Shown here: positions 9,830 to 20,800 of the stretch, one piece after another
Numbering within the stretch: the stretch's first letter is position 1
Layout of the letters: the number at the start of each line of letters is the position of its first letter
Assembly (NCBI GenBank): GCA_030248135.1
Contig: JASANC010003066.1
Location: 206,001 to 270,000, forward strand
Origin: Theristus sp. LFF4_11
Taxonomy: Eukaryota; Nematoda; Chromadorea; Monhysterida; Xyalidae
Direction: 5' to 3'
DNA: 64,000 nt
The notes under the pieces: generated by a model
Told to the model about the DNA's origin: nothing
The model's input: only the letters and a program-made list of their open reading frames with translations
Databases searched by the model: none
Made by a program: the position numbers and the translations under genes

Positions 9830-12800
9830 TCACACAAGCCAGAACGTCCTGAGATCCATAGGATCCATCTCGAATTCAAGTTCCTCAACAGACTTCACAT
9901 CAGAAATTGTTTCCACGCCACTTAGCGTCGTTTCTTGTCCGCTGCTGAAACCGAGATTTGTCAGCAGCTCGCGTAGTACCCGCTAAAAAATTTTTTTGAG
10001 GTTTTACTTTTCAAAAGCTGTTTTCAATAACAAAAACTGTGAAATGAAATACATACATATCAAAAATATGTGAATAAAAAGCATCAACCAAGAACATCAA
10101 AAACCGTACATTGATTGAGTCGTGCCCACGAAGCGCACAACTGTTGCCAATTGCATCCAAGGTTCCCACCGTTCCGTCCACCGCCCACCGATGTATGACT
10201 AACAGCCAGATCGAGTTTCGACCTGTGCTTTTGTTGTAGTTGTCAGTCGAAATCGGCCTCAACGAAACCAATTCGTAGTTGCACGGCCACGCTGACTGGT
10301 CGGCTAGCAGCAGTTTTTGGCTCGAGAGTTTTGTCCGTTTCAAAATTCCGTCGTTGTCGCTGTCATCATCTGCGGCTGCATAGAGCAGAATCGGTGGATT
10401 CAAAAGCTTGGTCAGAGCCAACCGACTGTCTAAACTGAGATACGCTTGGGGCCTCGGTTTCTGTCGCGGATTTTGTTTTGATTTGCGTGGTTTCCACTTC
10501 CGGTTCGCTTGCTTGACTTCGAATGAAAGCACGAATTCACTGCGGGTTGGTACGGCGTCCGTTAGGAGACTATCCGCGTCACTGCCTAACCCTTTGCCAT
10601 CGTCCATGTCCGAAACACGATCTGTAATATTTTGAGCGAAACATTGGAACCTGTTTCCGTGTGCATTTGCCTGACGCTTAAAAGCGCCGAATATAACAGA
10701 ACAAAACAGAACAGAACAACGTAAAATCCATCACAAATTGAGCCAATCAGATGCAGCTTATAACAAGAGCATAAAACAACGTGAGAATCGTAAAACATGC
10801 TTAATAGGGCACTTAGCATTTAAACAGCGTAAACAACACAAAACAACATAGAATAGCATAAAACCTCATAAAACAGCCTAAACGACATAAAACAGCACAT
10901 AAAACAACATAAATTGGCATGTTATACCGAGCATGATTTCGAATGTCCCATTCGGACGCACTGTGGCGCCATGCGCGTGGTCGGCATGCACCGTTAGCCG
11001 ATGTGAGTCATCTTCGCTGAAAATACTGGTTGCCATCGGAGCGTAGTTTGACGCAATTGGCTTCAGCGCATTGAATCTACGTCGCATCATCTGACACAAA
11101 AATTTTGTCTGTGCTTGAACAACTTAAGATCGGCTTTTTCAGAATATCGACCCCCCTTAGGCACAGTTTTTGAAAAGTTTTCAGATTTTGACAAACTTAA
11201 CACCAATCGAACCGTCTCAATGCGCTGAGTTTGAAAATCATATTTATTTTTTAATTTGACCCAGTTTTATGTTTCAAAAAACGAAAAAAACGTTTTTTTG
11301 GGGGACCTTTAGAAAAATAGTTCTAACTCGCCTCTGCGTTAAGCTATTAACAAAATTCAAAAACCAATCGATTTCGCATGTGCTTGCGCACATTTTTTAT
11401 GTTAACAATGTTATACAAAAAAATGCTGTTTTATGCTTTAAATTTAAGAAAAACTAAAAGAGTATGTGGTTTTTGCTCTGTTTAGGCACTTTTAAAGCGG
11501 ATGCGGAGTAGGGTTGCTAAGTGATTCTGAAAGCCCTTGAAAAATGCTACAAGTATGCAAAAAATAAAAAAAATCGATTGCGCATTAAGAAGTAACGAAG
11601 CATTACAATATCGATCGTGCGCATACATAAAGAGTATTTCCCGGTATGCCGACAAATTGTGGAGCAACGGAGACAAAAACCAAAAACGGGCATTAGGGCA
11701 AATTTTTGCGCTAAATCCGAAAAAGTGGGTACCGTTGCAAAATTTTGTTACAGTAACCCAATATTTGCGATTTTTAGCTTTTTTGGCTCTTTTTTGGGTT
11801 GTTTCTAATCCGTGTGGTGTTATACTTGAACTAATCAGGCCAAATTTGGTATCAATCGGCTCCCCTTAATTATGCGAACAATTTCCATTTAGATACCGTA
11901 ACTATATCGTGATTACGGTAACCCGCAGAGCACGATATTTACCCTTTTTAACAATTTTTAGACCGAAAGTGACATTTTTGATTCCTGTAGAGTTCTAGTT
12001 GTTCCAATTGAATCAAATTTGTATCAGTCAATTACTCTTGATCAGACAAACAACTTTCATTTAGATACCGTAACCATAGCTTGACTTCTGTACCTCTTGA
12101 AGCACGGTATTCTACCAAGTTTTCACTATTTTCAGGCATGAAATTGGCTTTATGGTCCATGAAGTGTTATACTTGAACGAATCTAGTCAAATTTAACATC
12201 AATCTACCAATCAAATTTAGCATCCATCAGACACCGTAATCCTTGTCGACTACCTTTCCCAGTGTGTCTCTTCCCACCCTCAAATTTTTAGGGGCCACCT
12301 CAGGTGCTGATTTTTTTGTTTTTTATACAGATTACTTTGTGTCTCAAAACGATTTTTATGGAAATAAAGTTAGAATAAGTGGTGAGTTGATCGAAGATAG
12401 AGACCAGACGAGCAATATAGAACTATAATCAATAAATAATCACTATAATTACGACAATTATCCGACAATCAACTATAAAAAACGATTTTTTTATTTTTCC
12501 TTTTTTTCCTTTTTTTGTTTTTATAGAGGCCGTTTTTAGGGTGCGGTGTAATTCGTATGAAAAAATAGACACACATATTCGAAGTCAGCAACCTTGATTT
12601 GTAACAGGGTTTCAGATTTTTTCTGACTTGTTTTTTTTAATTTTAAATTTATTATTAAAGGAATTCCTTCCTCATCGCCATGGCATAGGGTACGATAGAA
12701 ACATCGGGCAAAGTAAGATAACTCAGGTTTTGAACGTTTTTCTCAGTAAGATTTCTTTTTACCCGAAATCCCCCTTTCGTTACGGTTTCAACACCGGAGG

Positions 12801-15800
12801 TGGCCCCTGAAAATTTGAGGGTGGGAAGGAACGGTAGTCAAGCAATGATTACGGTATCTGAGTGAAAGTTGTTTCCCGGATCAAGGGGAGTGTATGTATT
12901 GATCGCGAATTTGACTAAAATTGTTCAAGTGTAACACTACATGGATCAAAACAGCCGATTTCAGGCTTGAAAAAGGAACAAAATTAGTGAAACACCGTGC
13001 TTTGAAAAGTACGGTAGTGAAGCAAGGATTACGGTATCTCATTGAAAGTTGATTGCCTAATCAACGGGAGTCGATTGATGCTAAATATGACTAGATTCGT
13101 TCAAGTATAACATTGCATAGACCATAAAGCCAATTTCATGCCTGAAAATGGTGAAAACTTGAAAAAAATAAAAAAAATCAGCACCTGAGGTGGCCCCTAA
13201 AAATTTGGGGGTGGGAAGAGACACACTGGGAATGGTAGTCGACAAGGATTACGGTGTCTTATGGATGCTAAATTTGATTTGTAGATTGATGTTAAATTTG
13301 ACTAGATTCGTTCAAGTATAACACTTCATGGACCATAAAGCCAATTTCATGCCTGAAAATAGTGAAAACTTGGTAGAATACCGTGCTTCAAGAGGTACAG
13401 AAGTCAAGCTGGTTACGGTATCTAAATGAAAGTTGTTTGTCTGATCAAGAGTAATTGACTGATACAAATTTGATTCAATTGGAACAACTAGAACACTACA
13501 GGAATCAAAAATGTCACTTTCGGTCTAAAAATTGTTAAAAAGGGTAAATATCGTGCTCTGCGGGTTACCGTAATCACGATATAGTTACGGTATCTAAATG
13601 GAAATTGTTCGCATAATTAAGGGGAACCGATTGATACCAAATTTGGCCTGATTAGTTCAAGTATAACACCACACGGATTAGAAACAACCCAAAAAAGAGC
13701 CAAAAAAGCCAAAAATCGCAAATATTGGGTTACTGTAACAAAATTTTGCAACGGTACCCACTTTTTCGGATTCAGCGCAAAAAGTTGCCCTAATGCCCGT
13801 TTTTGGTTTTTGTCTCCGTTGCTCCACAATTTGTCGGCATACCGGGAAATACTCTTTATGTATGCGCACGATCGATATTGTAATGCTTCGTTACTTCTTA
13901 ATACGCAATCGATTTTTTTTTTATTTTTTGCATACTTGTAGCATTTTTCAAGGGCTTTCAGAATCACTTAGCAACCCTATTCCGCATCCGCTTTAAAAGT
14001 GCCTAAACAGAGCAAAAACCACATACTCTTTTAGTTTTTCTTAAATTTAAAGCATAAAACAGCATTTTTGTATAACATTGTTAACATAAAAAATGTGCGC
14101 AAGCACATGCGAAATCGATTGGTTTTTGAATTTTGTTAATAGCTTAACGCAGAGGCGAGTTAGAACTATTTTTCTAAAGGTCCCCCAAAAAAACGGTGTC
14201 GACTCAAAAAGCGAGTCTTAAAAACTTAAAACTTAAAAATTGAAACTTTAAAGAGACAGAAAGGACGACATTCAATCAGCGTTCAACAACGCCCATGACG
14301 TGACGTTGCACAAAATGTTTTATAGAAAAATTGTTCACACCTGAAATCCCATGTTGTCAGTGTAGAATTCGTTGTTCGCATCGTGAATCGTTGTGTTCAG
14401 TCGCATTACCAGGTTCGTTTGTTCATAACCGGCCAAGTTGACGACATTCGTGATGTGTACGCTTGAGCTGAGCTCTGATCAGAAAACGAAACATATTGTA
14501 TTGAACGGTTGAGAAAGCATGAATGAAGTAACCAGAAAACAAATTAGTAAAAATAAATAAAATAAAGCAGCGAACCGTTAACGCAAACCCGATGGTAGAT
14601 ACGATCGGAAAACGTGTGACTGCACGACTCCAGTGGACCGGAAACGGCGACATACGACTGCGGTGTCATCCAAGACTGTGCGGTAACAAAATAGTTTTAC
14701 TATTGCAAAATAACACAGCATGCACGTGAGTAATTGATTACTCAACACTTAATGAACACTCAACAGCACGCTGTGGTATATTATCAGCACCAATTATTAT
14801 CGACAAAATCGAGGATACGAAACCTGCACAAAAAACGAAAACGGAAAATAACTCACCACTGGATCAGATCGTGAGTCAAACACGTACGCGCCCTCTAAAC
14901 CTTCATGATTGTACTCGGCGAAATCGATCGCCAGTTTATCAATGGCCGCTTTTGCACCGCGACCGCGCTGCACAAACTGAAAAAAAATGTTATCAACTTT
15001 TTAGGCTCTGCAACTCAATGAGTTTGCAGACGTTGAAAGGCAATAGTTCCAATCTTATTCTGGTCTGACACGTTCGAATAAATAGCCTATACTTTACCAA
15101 CTTTCAGCAGTCCGTTAGCAGCGTCATGGACGCTCTTCATGTGCTCGGTTTTCGTCGATAAATAAAACTTTCCAGATTCTGCTTCCCAACGATCGAACGA
15201 GCTGGATTAAAAAAAACATTTCACATTCGATCTTTTGAAGCTTTTTCACATTTTAGCCTTTTGAATATTTTTCAAAACAAATTAAAACAAAACTAAGCAA
15301 CTAAAAATACTCTAGAATCGACGCCTGAGTTTTGTCAGCAAATCCGCCAAGCAGCAATCGCGCAAAGTGCCGGTGCTTGTCGTTTTCTGCTTCATCTCCG
15401 ACAAAATCCAGTTTAAAAAAGGTGCGAGTCAATGGAGCAAGATGGCTGACGAAGGCGATCTGAAACGTGCGACAGCGGCAACTCTCAAGGTGTTCATGCT
15501 TAGTGTGAACTGCTACGGTAACCTCCACTACCATCAAACTGGTTTTGTTCTGGATCAAATTTTGGAAATTTGTAAATTTTGTTCGCAGAAAACAAAGTTC
15601 GTGAAAGAAGAAAGAACAGGGTGAGAGTTGCAAGAAAACAGACATTTAGCCTAAAATAGGGCATCTGAATTCAGAAAACGCCGACACGTTCGTTCTTCTA
15701 ACTGTAATTCAATATTTCAAAGTTTAGCAGGCTCTGCATTCTGCGAAAAAGTGACAGGTTTAAGCGACCATATGTACGTTCGCTGAGAATTCAAGGAGAA

Positions 15801-17822
15801 AAAAAACGGACGAATCGAACACAAGCTCGGAAATTCATTCGAACTTGCTGCTTCGAATGAGAATCTCGAACGGATCGACGTTACCTCGTAGCACGCAGGT
15901 GACATGACGCCGCGCGTGAACGCCGGGCTGACTTGGAATTCCACGGGCGTCGACGACGGTCGGGTGTCGCCCGGCCGGAATTCGTGAATGCGAACACGGG
16001 CGTCACGAACGAGAATGCGGATCAGCTCGGCGCGATTGAGTGTGCTCGGATTGAATGCGGTTAGTAGACTGAAAACAGATTGCTGAAGTTCAGAAAGTGA
16101 CAACAACTGGAAACAATTATGAAGGTACAGTACTTTTCCCAAAATGGAAGCGTTTGAAAAAGCGAAAGCAATTCTTACACAGTTCCATCAGAGCGACCGT
16201 TGTCGTCCACTGGCAACGCGATACATAGCGTTTCATCAAGTTCACTGAAGTGCTGTGGCATTTCAATCTGAAAAGCGAATCTAAAACTTTATGTAATGTG
16301 AGAATTTTCGTGAAGTTTGCAGCATGAGATGGTGGATAAACCGCCGATGATGGAAGATTTCAATTATTTCAACAAAACATTCACGTAGTTTTTTTGGTGA
16401 GTGCGTGAAATAACATTTAAAAAAATTTGCCTGGCGGGGCGCGGGGCGGGACGGACGCACAGAGGCGAACGTGAGCCCCTGTATCTAGGTAGTAGATTTC
16501 GGTTCTTGCTGATTTTCAGTTTCAGTGAGCTGTTTTGTTTTGTGTGTTGCCAGTTTCCACCTGCACCTTACAAATTCAAACAATCAGAGTTTTATAAAAT
16601 AAAGCAACCCCTTCTTACCATGGTCCACTGATTGTAGCTGTCAGTTGCCGTCGTTTCTTCCACGACTTTGTTCGCTTTGATCAAAGCTTGTAGAAGCCTG
16701 CAAGTTGTTCAGTAAATCGGCTCAAAAGTTGGCGTTACATTGTGTATCTTTTTGTATGAGCTTAACTAATCAGCTATGTGCCCAGCTTTGCTGGTCTGGG
16801 AACTGGATTTCCTTGCTCATATGCCTGACACTTACAATGTGTCGAATAAAATCAATCAATCACTCAATCAATCAGTAAGACAACTGCCGAGCTGTGTAGT
16901 GCCAATCTTTGCTTCATGGAACTTCTTCAACCAAACACCCGAAAGTGTGTTTGTTTAAACATGTCACTTCTTTCACAGAAACAAGCGCGGAACTTTTAAC
17001 AGTAAGAAGAACGAATGTATCATGTTTGATTGAAATCACACACGCCCAATTTGTGGCCAGATGTGCTTTCTTTAAACTCCGATCGCCGTTGTTTCTTTTG
17101 TCGCGAGCTCTGTATTCTCCGAAAAACTGACCGTTTCAAATAAGCGTACTGTACATTCACCTGAAACCGTAGTCGACGACCACTTTGTGTTTGCTGGTGC
17201 CCGTGATCGCGTCGTGATGCTGGAACAACGCTAAGTCGCGTCGCGCCTCCGTCAGTCGCCTGATTGATCGCAACGTGATCTTGCGCAGCTTCTGCTCGTT
17301 TTGCTCGTCACTCGCTGCACTCGACTCGGCCAGCAAGCCGATGGCCAGGAACTGACGCAGCAGCAGGTCGCACGCACGGACTCGCGACGGAAAAGTGGAG
17401 GGGAAACACATATTGTGTTGTTGTTGTTGTTTGTTGCCCCCTTTTTATCCTTACCCAACGCCCTTGGGGAAAGGCATTGTCGCAATTTTTTATTGTCCAC
17501 CACATGGGCTGCGACGTTGGAAGCAGTTTTTCTGCTTTTGAAGTGGGCGGTGGGCAAGCTGCGCTGGTATGCATGGGCGCGATGTCATTGAGTTCCTCGC
17601 CACCGGAACAGCAATCTTGTGAATCAAGAAAGCCGACGTTTATGCTGCCGAACCATTAAGCCCCACGCAACCCGGGGCAGCCGAGTGGTCATGAGCGGAT
17701 TCGAACCCGGGCCTTCCGATTGGAAGTCCCAAGTGCTATCCACTCAGCCACTCAGCCGGCAACACATATTGTGCTTTAGGTGAAGTGGAACCAATCAATC
17801 AATCAATCAATCACTCAATCAG

Positions 17823-17893
<71 letters not shown>

Positions 17894-20800
17894 GTCAATC
17901 AACCACCCAATCAATCAATCAATCTAATCAAGCTATCAACGAATCTGCCCGTGTGGAATGCGGCTGTCGAATGTGGAATTCCACGGCTGTGGAATCATCC
18001 TCCTCCAATGCCATCGTTCACACTCACCAGCAGCTGACGTTCTCTTCGTTTATAGAATGGCCGCGACGTGAAATAGCCAGTCCAATAGTCGCCGCCATGT
18101 TCGGTGTACGGGAAGAAGTCACCGGCTACGGTCGGATATTTGTGATTCGGCGGCATTCTCTCGCGCAGCAAGTTGAAATACTGCGATAACGTCCCGAAAG
18201 ACACTTCTGCAGAAGAGACGATTCTTTTGAATCCAGCATCAAACTTTGTTGTGGAGTTAGTGCTGGGAGTTCAACAGCATCTTCGGTTTTGCTCTACTGA
18301 ATCAGAGTTGTATAAAAAGCCGCTGCTACATTTGGATTAGGATTGAAATCAGGACGTGCACTCATTGACTCTGTCTCACATGTAGTCATTTTTTAAATCC
18401 AAATTATCCGCTTTTCGAAAAAAAAACGATGGGTGTTGCGATTGATTAGATTATTTTATACGTGACAACACAACACATGTTTTGCATTCGACTTTCAGTG
18501 CGGTTGCATGTTGGCTTTTCTAATAGACGGAAGAAGATAAGAATGACTGAAAGCAATGAAAAGCCAAAAACGGACCGGCATTGAATTTCGCCGTATTCGC
18601 GTTGATGTGCCGTATGATTGCCCGCCAATTGTCGTACTGCAACCGCCATTCGTCCAGTTTGGTGTAGCGAAAGTCGTCACCCAACACGGCCAGCACCACG
18701 TTGTGCGTCTCGTACGCAGCTGCCAGCGATCGCCACTGACGCAGGATTGTGCTCGCTCTGAAAACACTGTGAAATGTTGAATTGTTGAATTTGAAAAATG
18801 AATTTTAGAAACGCTGTAGATTTGATATGAACTCTTTCTGTGCAGGAGAGACTCCATTTCCATTGCACAGCATCACGTGATCACCAACCAGTTAAACTGA
18901 TGGCCTATAATTTAGATAGAGTTCGACTGTGCTCAAATCGAGGCCCAAATTTCAATTCGGTTTGGTGGATCGAAAATGCTGATACGGTATGCCAAAAAGA
19001 GCTAAGCCAAACCTTTCGTGCACATTCTCGTGCGTGATCAACTGCGGCCCGTCGCCACCGGGGCAATAGTGCGCATCGCCGTCCAAAATGCGCTTGAAAT
19101 CGAACTGACAGCAAACGGTTGGATCGAAGCCGCACGTGTACGGGACGGTGTACGCAAAGTCAGGCAGCACATGCGTTAGCACGCCGTTCTGGCCAGGGGT
19201 GTCTGGTGAAACACAAGGATTGTGTTAGTGGCTGGGACTTTGCAGATGGTGGGCAAATCGGAAAGCAGGATTTGACTCGTTCATGAGCACACACAAACAC
19301 GGGTTAACGAAAAAACACGAAAAGTCGCACACCACGTCAAGCAACAAACTGTATGCAACATCACGTCAGGTCACGTCGCATTACGAAACGTCACGTCACA
19401 TTACATCGCATCCACGTTACGTCACATAATGTAATGTTATGTCACATCACATTTACGAAACTTATCCTGACGTTAACACCACTTCACACGTGACAAAAAC
19501 AGCAAAATGAACTACCGCCAACCGAAATACTGCTGCCAATAAAACGGCATCATGCGCTGCTTGAACATGCGCAGTTTGGTGGCGCGCGGCACCCGCGAGA
19601 TCACGTGATTTCGAATGTTCATTTTGCTGAGAAAATACGCCACCGTCGGTCCGTAGCCGAACGGATCGATCGACCAGCCAGTGCGCGTCGTGTAGTTGCG
19701 ATCTGTTGACAATTTTATTCATGCCAAATTGTTTTTTTACTCAACCGTTCACGTAGACGTGCCTATGACGTACGTCAGCATATACGTCAGGTGTGAACCG
19801 GGCCTTTACCGATAATTTCCGACAAAAACTGGTGTCCCTCAATGAAGTTGTCGATTGTCGCCCAATAGTGCACGCTTGCTTCGTCCGTCATCGTCCAGGC
19901 GCTGTATGTGAATTCGAGACGACCCTGGTGCACCAAACTGAAAGTTCAGAAACGGTTTTTAAACTAAAACTTTATAATCTTTTATTTTCGTCCCGAGACT
20001 CAATGCGTGCATAGATTGGTAAACAATTTCATGCGTGACGCGGGAATTCAGAATTGGCAAAATGATCCGAGTGTTGGGGAGGAGTCACTTAGGATAGTTA
20101 GAATTACCACATAAAGATTGAGAGTTTTGCTTCTACCTCTGCTGAGTCGCAGAACCTAAAAACTTGATATAAGTAAAAAACTAAAACTCAAACGGACTCT
20201 AAACCTTTGAAAAGCAACTATCTTTTCATAAACCAAAAAAACACGGCTCAACATTGCACCTTTTCACTGCTCGTTTCTGTTCGTCGCTGAGCGTAGCCCA
20301 CCACGGTTGCACGAACGAAATCTCGCTGAATTGAAACGTCATGTCGGTGTGATTCTGCATGAACGTCAGCATCGAATTCAGCACGTTATTGACGACGGTT
20401 TCCTGGTACTGCTCGTACGTCCGTAGCCAGCCTGTGCGAATCGGAATTTTGAGTTATATTTGTTTCTTTGTGTACAGCCTTAAAATGGTTAGCAAACACG
20501 CTTGCATGAGCTGCCTTCTTGCGGATGTCGCTTTTCATATAACACGATCAAGTTGACCGATTCGGTTGGATTGGCTGCGTTTTTGAGAAGGCAATATTCC
20601 TCCTTTTGTATGCGTCTCCCGCATTTTTAGATAATAGGAACTACAGTAGAACTCTAAATTACATGTATATGGAATCAGCTGATTGGTTGGTGATCACGTG
20701 CATGCATGCTTTCTGTGCACACCAAACTCCGCCCACGTACAGCAATTTCTGCAGAAAGCATGCGTCACATGATCGCCAACCAATCAGTTGATTCCCTATG

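Noticed and set aside
17679..17760. tRNA gene
   Set aside because: The A and B boxes are good but the acceptor and T stems do not pair well enough for a functional tRNA.
17780..18189. NQSI-repeat open frames
   Set aside because: Product of the (CAAT)n tract; real coding on the opposite strand (mannosidase exon 18028-18206) explains the 3' part.
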